Below, one piece after another: positions 17,079 through 25,643 of a DNA stretch of 64,000 nucleotides. The notes below the pieces were generated by a model. That model saw only the letters and a list, made by a program, of their open reading frames with translations, had not been told where the DNA came from and did no database searches. Made by a program: the position numbers and the translations under genes. Every line of letters starts with the position of its first letter. Within the stretch, counting starts at the first letter, position 1. This DNA is from Candidatus Rokuibacteriota bacterium (GTDB taxonomy: Bacteria > Methylomirabilota > Methylomirabilia > Rokubacteriales > CSP1-6), in the NCBI GenBank assembly GCA_023248995.1, contig JAHFDN010000002.1, positions 1 to 64,000 of the forward strand, in the 5' to 3' direction.

Positions 17079-18002
17079 TTATTTCTTCTCCAGCGCTCCG
17101 AGCTCCCTGACGATGGCGGCGGTCTCGGGATGCCGGTCGAGGTAGCCGGCCCAATCGCCCTCGGCGACGCCCAGGATCTCCCGGATGGCCCGGATCCCCT
17201 CCTGGGGTTTCGGCGCCTTGCCGTGCCACTCGGGGTTGTTCTCCATGAAGGAGACCGACTTGCCCTTGACGGTGTGGGCCACGATGAAGGTGGGGCGCCC
17301 CTTGATCGCCTCGGCCTGGTCCAGGGCCTTCGTGATCTGGGTCAGATCGTGCCCGTCGATCTCGATCACCGCCCAGCCGAACGCCTTCCATTTCTCCACC
17401 ACCGGCTCGAGGTCCAGTACCTTCTTGACGAAGTCGTCGAGCTGGATCCCGTTGTAGTCGAGGAAGACGCAGAGGTTGTCGAGCGGGTGGTCGGGCTGCC
17501 CGAGCTTGGGCGCCTCCATCGCGGCCTCCCAGACCTGCCCTTCCTGGCTCTCGCCGTCGCCGATAACGCAGTACACCCGGGAGGGGCGCCGGTCGAGCCG
17601 GAGTCCGAGCGCGATCCCCATGGCCATCGAGAGCCCCTGGCCGAGTGAGCCGGTCGCCGCTTCGATCCCGGGCAGCATGACCCGGTCGGGATGCCCCTGG
17701 AGCGGGCTCCCGAGCTTGCGCAGCGTGATCAGGAGGCTTTCGGGGAAGTAGCCGACCTTCGCCATGAGCGCGTAGAGGGCCGGGACGCAATGCCCCTTGG
17801 AGAGGATGAACCGGTCGCGGTCGGGCCAGTCCGGGCGCTTGGGATCGTAGCGCATGCGCGCCCCGAAGAGCACGGTCAGGATGTCGATGACCGAGAGTGA
17901 GCCGCCCGGGTGGCCGGAGCCCGCGTGGGTCAGCATCCGGATGATCTGGACACGACAGTCCCGGGCGACGGATTGTAGCCGCGCGAGATCGGCGCTGGGC
18001 AT
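17079..18002 (-). CDS. Transketolase, N-terminal (TPP-binding) subunit
   Basis: 307 aa from ATG 18002; the rest of the 686-aa track ORF is a shadow of the tldE gene. Motifs are AGSGHPGGSLSVIDIL, SKGHCVPALYALMA and the TPP/metal site GDGESQEGQVWEA, with AATGSLGQGLSMA before it. The start overlaps the tldE stop codon (TGATG), and the C-terminal subunit follows after 11 bases. Together the two chains replace a single-chain Tkt. Confidence 0.95.
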   Translation of the reverse strand: MPSADLARLQSVARDCRVQIIRMLTHAGSGHPGGSLSVIDILTVLFGARMRYDPKRPDWPDRDRFILSKGHCVPALYALMAKVGYFPESLLITLRKLGSPLQGHPDRVMLPGIEAATGSLGQGLSMAMGIALGLRLDRRPSRVYCVIGDGESQEGQVWEAAMEAPKLGQPDHPLDNLCVFLDYNGIQLDDFVKKVLDLEPVVEKWKAFGWAVIEIDGHDLTQITKALDQAEAIKGRPTFIVAHTVKGKSVSFMENNPEWHGKAPKPQEGIRAIREILGVAEGDWAGYLDRHPETAAIVRELGALEKK

Positions 18003-19561
18003 CAGGTGAGGTCCTCCATGAACCCGGCGATTTCGTCCACGTGCACGCCCGTGACGGCGATCTCGGGGGCGTACACGACCTCGTCGGCGGCCCAGACCAG
18101 CGTGCCCTTGACGTCCTTGGTGATGCCGACGATGTGGGTGAGCACGCGCGTGACGCTGTCGTTGATCCGGATCGTGTTGGCCTTGATCGGCTCCGCGAGC
18201 CGACCGTCCCTGATGATAAACGAGTCGGCGACGACGGTGCAAGTGAAGTCGCCCGCGCGGAGGCCGTTGATCGGGTACGTGTACCAGATGCGCCCGACGT
18301 AGAGGCCGTTCCTGACCCGCCCGATCAGCTCGTCGAGCGAGACCGACTCGGCCCCTTCGACGACGACGTTTGAAGCCGATACCCCCGGCTGGCAATCGAA
18401 CTGGCGGCCGCCGCCGGCGCCGAAACGGAACCCGTTCCGGGGCGCGAGGGCGCCGCGGGCGGCGTCCGCGTCCACCCCGAGCTTCTCGGTGAGTTTCCGG
18501 TCGCGGAGGAGCCGCTGCGTCTCGTACCAGTTCGAGAGGCACCCGACGAGGCGGCCGTTCTTGATGAGGTCGGTGCGGCCGGTCGGGAGGCCCTCGCACG
18601 TGATTCCTTTGGAGCCCATGAGCCCGGGCATCGCCCCGTGGTCGTAGATGCTGAACATGGGCGAGGCCACCGGCCTGCCCAGTTTGCCCAGAAAGGGCGT
18701 GCTGGAGGTGTAAAAGGAGCTCGCCGTGCACGCGGGGAGGACGAGGTTGTTCAGCAGGTCGGCGACGGGCTGACGGCCGAAGATCACCGTGTAGTCGCCG
18801 GAGCGGACCCGCTGGCCGCCGATGGCGCGGATCGCGTTGACGGCGGCGTCCACTCCCGCCTCGTCGGTGAAGTGGTCCAGGCGCGTGCCGGTGGACCAGC
18901 CCGAGCCTTTCGCGTCCTCCGACTCCACCATGGCGGTGAGGAAGCTCATGACCAGCGTGGACTCGTCGGTCTGGACCGTCGGCATGTGGGTGGAGACGAC
19001 GGCGACGCGCTCCTGCAGGATGGTCACGTCCCCGCCCAGGATGAGCCCGAGGGTCTTGACGGCCGCCTCGCTCCCCGCCAGCTCCGCCAGCCGGGAGGAG
19101 GCCACGAAGGTGCGGAGCGTTCCGCTCACGACTTTCCACCCGGCCTCGACCAGGGCCTCGTCGGGCACCCGGAGAAGCTTTGGATCGTGGTAGTCGCCGA
19201 GCGTGCGCGGCTCTCCGGTGGGGCGGGGGAGGGAGTGGAACTCAGGATCGTGAACGGCGCCCTGCCGGGCCTTGTCGAGCGCGCGCCGGGCGCCCTCGAG
19301 GGTCAAGTCGCTCGGCTCGCTGCCGAACCCGATCTTCCGCCCTTCCGGCGTCGCGAAGACCGCCTGGATGCCGATCCCGTACGACTCGGTGGACTTGGGC
19401 TCCTCGACGCCGTTGCAGGGGATGTGCGAGGTGTAGTTGATCCGGGTCAGCAGCGAGCCGTTGGCGGCCGCGAAGACCTCGGCTTCCTGAATCTCCGGCT
19501 GCGCCTTCAGGAACTCGAGCGCCTGTCCCGCCGCCTTCGCCAGCTCCGAGGTCGTGGGCAT
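18002..19561 (-). CDS. TldE/PmbA-like subunit of the TldD/TldE protease
   Basis: 519 aa from ATG 19561; the 937-aa track ORF extends into a shadow of tldD. It has the PmbA/TldD fold throughout and the C-terminal half of the family (RVRNGLYVGRIWYTYPINGLRAGDFTCTV). It lacks the HExxxH metal site present in the adjacent TldD, as expected for the non-catalytic TldE partner. TldD/TldE heterodimers cleave unfolded or modified peptides, such as microcin B17 precursor, in the cytosol. The gene follows tldD by five bases. Confidence 0.9.
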   Translation of the reverse strand: MPTTSELAKAAGQALEFLKAQPEIQEAEVFAAANGSLLTRINYTSHIPCNGVEEPKSTESYGIGIQAVFATPEGRKIGFGSEPSDLTLEGARRALDKARQGAVHDPEFHSLPRPTGEPRTLGDYHDPKLLRVPDEALVEAGWKVVSGTLRTFVASSRLAELAGSEAAVKTLGLILGGDVTILQERVAVVSTHMPTVQTDESTLVMSFLTAMVESEDAKGSGWSTGTRLDHFTDEAGVDAAVNAIRAIGGQRVRSGDYTVIFGRQPVADLLNNLVLPACTASSFYTSSTPFLGKLGRPVASPMFSIYDHGAMPGLMGSKGITCEGLPTGRTDLIKNGRLVGCLSNWYETQRLLRDRKLTEKLGVDADAARGALAPRNGFRFGAGGGRQFDCQPGVSASNVVVEGAESVSLDELIGRVRNGLYVGRIWYTYPINGLRAGDFTCTVVADSFIIRDGRLAEPIKANTIRINDSVTRVLTHIVGITKDVKGTLVWAADEVVYAPEIAVTGVHVDEIAGFMEDLT

Positions 19562-19566
19562 CGCCC

Positions 19567-21150
19567 CTAGTCCATCGCTCCGACGACCGGGCCCGTGAGC
19601 CGCGCGCGGCTCCGCATGGTCGGGCCGCCGTTGCCGAGCTTCTTCGTCTGCATGGGTTGCCCCTTGCCGCAGTTGGGGATCGGGTAGATCCGGAAGTCCG
19701 TTCCCACCGCGTCCACCTTCATCAGATAGTCCTTGGTGTCGGCCATGATGCCGCCGTCCCGGTAGAGCCGGCCCAGCCGGCCGTGTTCGATCTCGTACAC
19801 CTTGCGGGCCGAGATGCGGAAGTTCTCGCGGCTCTCGGCGATGGAGGGGATCCGGTGTCCCACGAGGTAATAGCCGTGGTCCACCTCGCCGATGATGTCC
19901 TCGGGAGCGCGGTCGCCCTTGTCGAAGACCGTCGTGGACATCCGGATGAGCGGGACCAGGGAGGCGTCGGTGGCCTTCCAGTGGCCGTTGGGATCGCCCC
20001 CGAAGATCGCGGCGGTCTGCCGGCTGTTCATGAAGCCCCGGAAGATCCCCCGCTCGATGTGGACGACGCGCTTGGCCGGCGTCCCCTCGTGGTCGTACGT
20101 GTAGTGGCCGTAGCCCGGCAGCGACGGATCCGAGTACGCGGTGACGAGCGGCGAGGCGACCTGCTTGCCGACCTGGTGCTTGTCCAGGCTCCGGAGGAGC
20201 CACGAGCGCCCGGCGTAGGCCGTCTCCATCTTCAGCACGCGGTCGAGCTCCACGGGGTGGCCGATGATCTCGTGGGAGACGAGCGTGTTGTAGTGGGGGT
20301 CCGTGACGACCACCACCTCCCGGTCGGAGGAGGGGAGCGCCGGGGCCCCGGCGAGCTCGACCGCCTCGTTGGTGAGGTTGAGCGAGAACTGGACGAACGG
20401 CGGGAAGTGCACGAGGGGCTCGTCCACCCCGCGCTCGAGGACCTCCCATCCGCGCTGGTGGCCCAGGACGTCGTAGAGCTCCTGGCTGGTCCCGCCGCTC
20501 TCGGCGACGACGTAGCACATGCCCTGGGTCAGCGCAAAGGCCTGGTCGATCAGCGCCCCCTCGGAAGAGGCGAAGAGCTCGCGGGCGAGCTGGGTCATGG
20601 TGGAGATGAAGTTGTACTTGAGCTGGCCGTGGACGCCGGCCACCTGCCGGGAGACGTCGGTCGTGTACCTGACCATCTTGCCGAGGTCCATCGTCCGCGG
20701 ATCGATCTCGTACTCGGCGGGCACCACCTCCTGCCGGACGTGGATCAGCTGAAGGCGGGTGTCGGTCAGGGAGTCCCCCAGGCTCCCGAACTTCTCGCGT
20801 GCGGTGGCCTTCCATTCGCCGTTGGCCATCGCCCGCCGGTAAGCACTGTGGAGGCCTTCCTTGAGGATCTTCTCGAGCTGCTCCAGGTCGGCCGCGCCGA
20901 GGGAGCGGCCGAAGTAGCCGGGGGCCAGCGTCCGCTCGCCGGCGAGGACCCGGATGCCGAAGCCGAAGCCGTAGTCCTCGCCCGAGAATTTGCTCGCCCC
21001 GTTCTCGGCTGCGGCCGCTTTTCCTTCCGTCACCTCGATCCGGACGTCGGCGTACTGAAGGTGGGCCAGGCTCCGCGCGTAGGTCGTGGCCAGGTCGTGG
21101 ACCATCTCCTTGATGCGGTCAACCTGGTCTACCGTGATCTTCTTAGCCAT
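19567..21150 (-). CDS. tldD: TldD metalloprotease
   Basis: 527 aa. The metal site HEIIGH (HExxxH) sits in TLVSHEIIGHPVELDR, about residue 295, and the Cys ligand is in PNCGKGQP near the C-terminus. Both are hallmarks of the catalytic TldD subunit. The start overlaps the end of moeA by eight bases, so expression follows moeA. The TldD/TldE pair is encoded here in the order tldD-tldE and probably makes the active heterodimer. No ribosomal peptide or modification enzyme is encoded nearby, so a general peptide-turnover role is more likely than a natural-product one. Confidence 0.92.
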   Translation of the reverse strand: MAKKITVDQVDRIKEMVHDLATTYARSLAHLQYADVRIEVTEGKAAAAENGASKFSGEDYGFGFGIRVLAGERTLAPGYFGRSLGAADLEQLEKILKEGLHSAYRRAMANGEWKATAREKFGSLGDSLTDTRLQLIHVRQEVVPAEYEIDPRTMDLGKMVRYTTDVSRQVAGVHGQLKYNFISTMTQLARELFASSEGALIDQAFALTQGMCYVVAESGGTSQELYDVLGHQRGWEVLERGVDEPLVHFPPFVQFSLNLTNEAVELAGAPALPSSDREVVVVTDPHYNTLVSHEIIGHPVELDRVLKMETAYAGRSWLLRSLDKHQVGKQVASPLVTAYSDPSLPGYGHYTYDHEGTPAKRVVHIERGIFRGFMNSRQTAAIFGGDPNGHWKATDASLVPLIRMSTTVFDKGDRAPEDIIGEVDHGYYLVGHRIPSIAESRENFRISARKVYEIEHGRLGRLYRDGGIMADTKDYLMKVDAVGTDFRIYPIPNCGKGQPMQTKKLGNGGPTMRSRARLTGPVVGAMD

Positions 21151-22351
21151 AGAGGCTCCCGAACGGCTCGACGAGGACGGTGTCGCCCGGCTTCACGTCG
21201 CCTCGCTCCTCCTCGATGATGATGAGGCAGTTCGCCGCGACCATCGACGCGAGGATGCCGGAGCCCTGAGGGCCGGTGGTCCGGACTTCCCAGCCCCCGG
21301 GACCCAGGGTCAGGATTCCCCGCTTGAACTCGCGGCGTCCCGACTTCTTTCTGAGCGGCTCCGTCGCCACCGCGGGGAACCGGACCGGGAAGACCTGGCA
21401 CCGTCCGGCGAGCTTCCAGAGCGCCGGGCGGACGAACAGGAGGAACGTCAGGATGGAGGCCACGGGATTCCCCGGCAGCCCGAAGAAGAGCGCGTCGCCG
21501 ATCCGGCCCACGGCCAGGGGGCGCCCCGGCTGCATGGCGACCTGCCAGAAGGTGATACCGCCGATCTCGCCGAGCACATCCTTCACGAGGTCGTAGGCGC
21601 CCACCGACACGCCGCCCGACGTCAGCACGATCTCGGCCGCTCGGCTCGCCTCGAGGAGCCCCGCCCTGAGCCGCCCCCTCTCGTCGGGGACGATACCGAA
21701 ATCCGTCGCGCTCCCTCCCGCCTCCTCCACGAGGCCGCCCAGCGCAAACCGGTTCGAGTCGTAGATCTGACCGGGGCCGCGCGGCTGCCCGGGCTCGGCC
21801 ACCTCGTCGCCGGTGGAAAGGATCGCGACCCGCACCTTCTGCCGCACGAGGACCTGCGGCAGGCCGAGCGACGCGGCCAGGCCGAGCTCCTGGGGACGGA
21901 GGACCGCGCCGGACCGGATCACGACCGTTCCGGCCCGGACGTCCTCCCCGCGCAGGCGGACGTTGGCGCCCTTGGCGATGGTCGGGATCTTCACCCGGTC
22001 GCCCGATCGCTCCACCAGTTCCTGGGGGACCACGGTGTCCGTGCCCGCCGGCATCGGCGCTCCCGTCATGATGCGCACCGCCTGCCCCGGCTTGACGACA
22101 CCGCCCAGGACCGAGCCCGCAGGAAGATCGGCAATGACCTCCAGGGTGGCGCTGCCGAGGCCGGGGATGTCCGCGCCCGCGAGGGCGTAGCCGTCTACGG
22201 CCGAGTTATCGGCGGGTGGCACGTCGAACGGCGCTCGGAGGTCGTCGGCCAAGACCCGGCCCAGCGCGCGGCCGACGGGGATGAGCTCCGGCGAGGTGAC
22301 CCTGGTGACCTGGGCCAGGATGTGGGCTTGCCCCTCCCCGACCGAGATCAT
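21143..22351 (-). CDS. moeA: Molybdopterin molybdenumtransferase MoeA
   Basis: 402 aa, full family length. Domain signatures are PADNSAVDGYAL (domain I/II), TGAPMPAGTDTVVP, RLRGEDVRAGTVV, the MoCF site TSGGVSVGAYDLVKDVL and GLPGNPVASILTFLLFVRP, then domain IV to the C-terminus. MoeA inserts molybdate, or tungstate in some organisms, into adenylylated molybdopterin, which fits the AOR encoded at 55 kb. First gene of the minus-strand operon with tldD, tldE and transketolase. TATAAT ends six bases before the ATG, so the mRNA is probably leaderless. Confidence 0.95.
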   Translation of the reverse strand: MISVGEGQAHILAQVTRVTSPELIPVGRALGRVLADDLRAPFDVPPADNSAVDGYALAGADIPGLGSATLEVIADLPAGSVLGGVVKPGQAVRIMTGAPMPAGTDTVVPQELVERSGDRVKIPTIAKGANVRLRGEDVRAGTVVIRSGAVLRPQELGLAASLGLPQVLVRQKVRVAILSTGDEVAEPGQPRGPGQIYDSNRFALGGLVEEAGGSATDFGIVPDERGRLRAGLLEASRAAEIVLTSGGVSVGAYDLVKDVLGEIGGITFWQVAMQPGRPLAVGRIGDALFFGLPGNPVASILTFLLFVRPALWKLAGRCQVFPVRFPAVATEPLRKKSGRREFKRGILTLGPGGWEVRTTGPQGSGILASMVAANCLIIIEEERGDVKPGDTVLVEPFGSLYG

Positions 22352-22357
22352 GGCTTC

Positions 22358-22363
22358 ATTATA
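22358..22363 (-). promoter_or_regulatory. -10 box of the moeA operon
   Basis: A perfect TATAAT (complement of ATTATA) lies six bases before the moeA ATG. Transcription would start at or next to the A of the start codon. The -35 region 17 bases further up (GCGCGG) does not match TTGACA. Confidence 0.6.
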
Positions 22364-22375
22364 CCGCAGCGCAAT

Positions 22376-22404
22376 TTGGGCCGCGCGAACGTGCTTGCTA
22401 TAGT
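22376..22404 (+). promoter_or_regulatory. Promoter of the RDD-family gene
   Basis: TTGGGC (22376-22381) and TATAGT (22399-22404) with a 17-base spacer. Transcription should start near 22411, about nine bases before the ATG at 22420. It lies back to back with the moeA -10 box. Confidence 0.5.
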
Positions 22405-22419
22405 GAGAGCCAACTGGCC

Positions 22420-23487
22420 ATGGCTGAGGCTTGTCCCAAGTGCGGGTACGCAGACGTCCAGGGCGAGGAGTGCCCCCGCTGCCGCGTCATCGTTTCCAAG
22501 TACCGGGCCTACCTCCAGCGACTCGGCCAGAAGCCCGAGTCGCTCGTCCAACCGACCGGGCCGGGAGCGCCACCGCGGGCGCCGGCAGATGCGACCTGGC
22601 CCGAAGGAAGCCCCGCGGGCTTCTGGATCCGCGCGGCGGCGGTGATGGTGGATTCCCTCGTCCTGCAGGCGGTGTTTCTGCCTTTCCAGCTTTTCATCGT
22701 GTATCCCACGCTCTTGGCCGGCGGCTTTCGCCGGCCGCCCGCCTCGGCCCGCATGCTGGCGGTGAACGCGGGGTACTATCTGGTGACGTTCTTCGTTTAC
22801 GCCGGATACTCCGTGTGGATGCACGGTAGGTGGGGCCGAACGCTGGGCAAGGTGGCGACGGGGGTCAAGGTGGTCAAGGTGAGCGGCGAGCCGATCGGCT
22901 ACGGGCGCGCGTTCGGCCGGTGGCTCGGCACGCTCCTCGACTTTCTCACGCTCGGCATTGGCTATCTTCTGGCCGGGATCCGCTCCGACAAGCGCGCCCT
23001 TCACGACCTCGTGGCCGGGACGCGGGTGATCAAGATCGGACGTCCCTGGCTCCGGGGCAAGGCCTCGGGCTTCTGGATGCGGTACGCGGCGCTGGCGATC
23101 GACTGGCAAGTCCTCGGTCTTCCGGTCGCTCTGGTGGGGGTTCTTGCGGCGCTGGCGATTCCCGCGATGGGCGCGCGGCGCGCCTCGACCCCGGCGGTCG
23201 CCGCGGTGGTCCTGACGCTTTTTCTGTTTGTCGTTCTCGCCGTGGTCGCCTACAGCATCTGGATGCACGGCAAGTGGGGGCAGACCCTGGGCAAGATGGC
23301 CCTCGGGATGAAGGTGATCAAAATGGACGGCAGCCCGCTTGGATACGGCGGCGCCTTCCTCCGCTGGTTCGGCAGCGTGCTGTCGGCTCTGGTCTTCATG
23401 ATCGGCTACATCATGGCCGGCGTCAGGTCCGACAAGCGCGCGCTGCACGATCTCATTGCCGGGAGCCGGGTCACCTACATCCGCTGA
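22420..23487 (+). CDS. Zinc-ribbon protein with two RDD membrane domains
   Basis: 355 aa. The first 25 residues are a zinc ribbon (CPKCGYADVQGEECPRC). Then come two RDD-type membrane units of about 145 aa each. Both contain the segments SVWMHGRWGRTLGK / SIWMHGKWGQTLGK and GIRSDKRALHDLVAGTRV / GVRSDKRALHDLIAGSRV, so the protein arose by internal duplication. RDD proteins are membrane proteins of ill-defined, probably transport-related, function. The first gene of a plus-strand run with DUF309 and ornithine-cyclodeaminase-like genes. Confidence 0.85.
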   Translation: MAEACPKCGYADVQGEECPRCRVIVSKYRAYLQRLGQKPESLVQPTGPGAPPRAPADATWPEGSPAGFWIRAAAVMVDSLVLQAVFLPFQLFIVYPTLLAGGFRRPPASARMLAVNAGYYLVTFFVYAGYSVWMHGRWGRTLGKVATGVKVVKVSGEPIGYGRAFGRWLGTLLDFLTLGIGYLLAGIRSDKRALHDLVAGTRVIKIGRPWLRGKASGFWMRYAALAIDWQVLGLPVALVGVLAALAIPAMGARRASTPAVAAVVLTLFLFVVLAVVAYSIWMHGKWGQTLGKMALGMKVIKMDGSPLGYGGAFLRWFGSVLSALVFMIGYIMAGVRSDKRALHDLIAGSRVTYIR

Positions 23488-23514
23488 TCGCTGCCCCATG
23501 CTATACTCCCGACG

Positions 23515-24129
23515 GTGGCCCTGCCGCTTCCGTTGAGAAACCGCCTGGCCGAGCTGATCCTGAAATCGCTCTACGACCCCGAGGCTCGAAGCGCGCTCGG
23601 GGCGCTCGTGGACTTCTGCGCCGACCCCGGCCGCTCCTCGGCCCCGGCATCCTCGGAGTTTGCCGTCGCTCTCCGAGCCGAATATCGTCGTTTCCGGGAC
23701 GAGTGCTGCGAGCGGGCGGTCCGGGCGTGGCGGGTCCTGCGCCAGCGCCCGCTCGGGAAGCCGGGGCCCGACGTGGGGGAGGTCCTGGGCCAGGCGGCGG
23801 ACCTCTTTGACGCTCACCTGTTCTTCGAAGTGCACGAACTCCTGGAGCCATACTGGGTCCGGGCGGCCGGCGCCACGCGCGAGGCGCTCCAGGGGCTCAT
23901 CCAGATCGCGGTGGGATTCCAGCACCTGGCCAACGCCAACGTCGAGGGAGCCCGCATGCTGCTCGAGGAGGGCCGGGCGAAGGTCGCCGACAAGCATCTG
24001 GAAGGGCTCGATCTGGTCGCCTTCGGCGGCGCCGTCGGCCGATCCCTCGCGGCCGTCGTCGCCCTGGGCCAGGGGGCCGCCCGAGCCTTCGACTGGGCCC
24101 GCGTGCCGCCCTTTCCCCGCCGAGGCTGA
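23515..24129 (+). CDS. DUF309 helical protein
   Basis: 204 aa. The C-terminal half has the DUF309 core LFDAHLFFEVHELLEPYW and LQGLIQIAVGFQHLANAN, in which HxxxEVHE-type residues could form a metal or active site. The N-terminal part is charged and helical. Function unknown. Start GTG 23515 has TATACT seven bases upstream and no ribosome-binding site, so it may be read from a leaderless mRNA. The next gene starts one base after its stop codon. Confidence 0.83.
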   Translation: MALPLPLRNRLAELILKSLYDPEARSALGALVDFCADPGRSSAPASSEFAVALRAEYRRFRDECCERAVRAWRVLRQRPLGKPGPDVGEVLGQAADLFDAHLFFEVHELLEPYWVRAAGATREALQGLIQIAVGFQHLANANVEGARMLLEEGRAKVADKHLEGLDLVAFGGAVGRSLAAVVALGQGAARAFDWARVPPFPRRG

Positions 24130-24130
24130 G

Positions 24131-25096
24131 ATGGGCCGTGTCCGCCTCCTCACCGAATCCGACGTCACCCGTCTCCTGCCGATGTCGCTGGCGCTCGAGG
24201 CGGTCGAGTCGGTCTTCCGCTGGCAGGCGGCCGGCAGGACGGTCAATCGTCCACGAGTGCGGCTCCGCGCTCCCGGGGGACTCCTCCAGGTCATGCCGGC
24301 GTCGGTGCCCGAGGCGGGAGCCATGGGGCTCAAGGCCTACACGGTGGTCAAAGGGCGCGCGCGCTTCGTCGTGCTCCTCTTCGGCACGGAGACCGGAGAG
24401 ATCCTCGGCATCCTGGAGGCGGACCGCCTGGGTCAGGTGCGCACCGGGGCGGCCAGCGGCGTCGCGACGAAATACCTGGCGCGGGCCGATGCCGACGTGA
24501 TCGGCTGCTACGGCACCGGCCATCAGGCCGAGACCCAGCTGGAGGCGATCTGCCTCGTGCGGAAGGTTCGCCGGATCCAGGTCTACGGTCGCGACCCGGA
24601 GCGCCGCCGGCGCTTCGCCAAAGCAACCGAGGAGCGCCTCCACGTGCCCGTCGTGGCCGTCGAGCGTCCCGAGGACGCCGCGCGCGACGCCCTGATCGTC
24701 GTGACGATCACCAGCTCGAAGACGCCGGTCCTGAGCGGGGCCTGGCTCGAGCCGGGCACCCACATCAACGCCGCCGGGTCCAACGCCCTCGACCGGGCCG
24801 AGCTGGACGTGGAGGCCTTCCGGCGGGCCGCCCTGGTCGTGGCCGATTCCCGGGAGCAGGCGCAGATGGAGTGCGGGGACCTCGTGGAGCCGGTGCGGCA
24901 GGGGGTGATCGCGTGGGATCAGGTCGGCGAGCTGGGTGAGGTGATCGTGGGGACGCGCCCCGGGCGTGAGTCGCCCGAGGCCATCACGCTCTTCGAGTCC
25001 CAGGGCGTCGCGATGGAGGACGTGGCCCTGGGCGCCCGGCTCTTGGAGATCGCGCGCGCCCAGTCGGTCGGGCGCGAGATCGAGTTCGGGGCCTGA
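24131..25096 (+). CDS. Ornithine cyclodeaminase/mu-crystallin family protein
   Basis: 321 aa from ATG 24131; the upstream part of the 478-aa track ORF is a shadow of DUF309. Family markers are GLKAYTVVKG, ILEADRLGQVRTGAASGVATKYLA (substrate Arg/Lys region) and the Rossmann loop GCYGTGHQAETQLEAI. AGSNALDRAELD closes the active site. Members are ornithine cyclodeaminases, imine reductases such as ketimine reductase, or alanine dehydrogenases, so the exact substrate is open. Co-transcribed with DUF309 and probably with the short gene downstream. Confidence 0.9.
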   Translation: MGRVRLLTESDVTRLLPMSLALEAVESVFRWQAAGRTVNRPRVRLRAPGGLLQVMPASVPEAGAMGLKAYTVVKGRARFVVLLFGTETGEILGILEADRLGQVRTGAASGVATKYLARADADVIGCYGTGHQAETQLEAICLVRKVRRIQVYGRDPERRRRFAKATEERLHVPVVAVERPEDAARDALIVVTITSSKTPVLSGAWLEPGTHINAAGSNALDRAELDVEAFRRAALVVADSREQAQMECGDLVEPVRQGVIAWDQVGELGEVIVGTRPGRESPEAITLFESQGVAMEDVALGARLLEIARAQSVGREIEFGA

Positions 25097-25097
25097 G

Positions 25098-25643
25098 GTG
25101 GGGAGGCTCTATCTCCTCACGGACGGGGCCGAAATCTCGCGCCGGCGGAAGCTCCTCGCGTCCGGCGTCCTGGTGGAGTCGTGGGGCGATCTCTACGACC
25201 AGGACCGCTTCTGGATGGGAGAGGAGGCGAAGGCGCATCTCGACGGCGTGGGACCGCCACTTCCGCCCCGGCTCGCGCTGGACGCGGAGGCCGTGTCGGT
25301 CTACTACGGGCCCCGGCTCGCGGACGTGGAGTCGCTGCCGAGCGAGGAGTCGCTGAAGAGCCGGGTCCTCTCCGCCCACGGGATCGGGGTGGTCTGGATC
25401 ACGTACGATCAGTTCGGCGAGCGGACGAAGTACGAGCCGGCCTCGCCGGCGGACCCCGTCTTCTATCTCCGGCGCCCCGGCGGCCGGGCCGCCCACATCT
25501 GGCGACTGTTCAGGGCCAAGAACGAGGCGGTCGTGTACATGGGGGAATACTACGGCAAGGACTCCGAAGCCCGGGACTGGGCCCAGTCCCTCCCGGTGGA
25601 GCGCTTTGAGGAGATGCTGGAACGCTATGGACAGAACGCGTAG
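25098..25643 (+). CDS. Conserved-looking hypothetical protein
   Basis: 181 aa from GTG 25098, two bases after the ornithine-cyclodeaminase stop; earlier codons in the track ORF are shadow. I do not recognise a family. The protein is soluble, has no cysteine, and is rich in Tyr/Trp/Glu, with repeated aromatic-acid clusters such as SVYYGPRLADVESLPSEES and VVYMGEYYGKDSEARDW. Codon use follows the neighbours, the start is coupled, and the end overlaps the beta-propeller gene by 17 bases. These points support a real gene. Confidence 0.65.
   Translation: MGRLYLLTDGAEISRRRKLLASGVLVESWGDLYDQDRFWMGEEAKAHLDGVGPPLPPRLALDAEAVSVYYGPRLADVESLPSEESLKSRVLSAHGIGVVWITYDQFGERTKYEPASPADPVFYLRRPGGRAAHIWRLFRAKNEAVVYMGEYYGKDSEARDWAQSLPVERFEEMLERYGQNA

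Noticed and set aside
17079-19139. 686-aa and 937-aa fused ORFs joining transketolase with tldE, and tldE with tldD
   Set aside because: The upstream parts are shadow frames. The real proteins start at ATG 18002 and ATG 19561, where family homology begins and stop/start overlaps occur.
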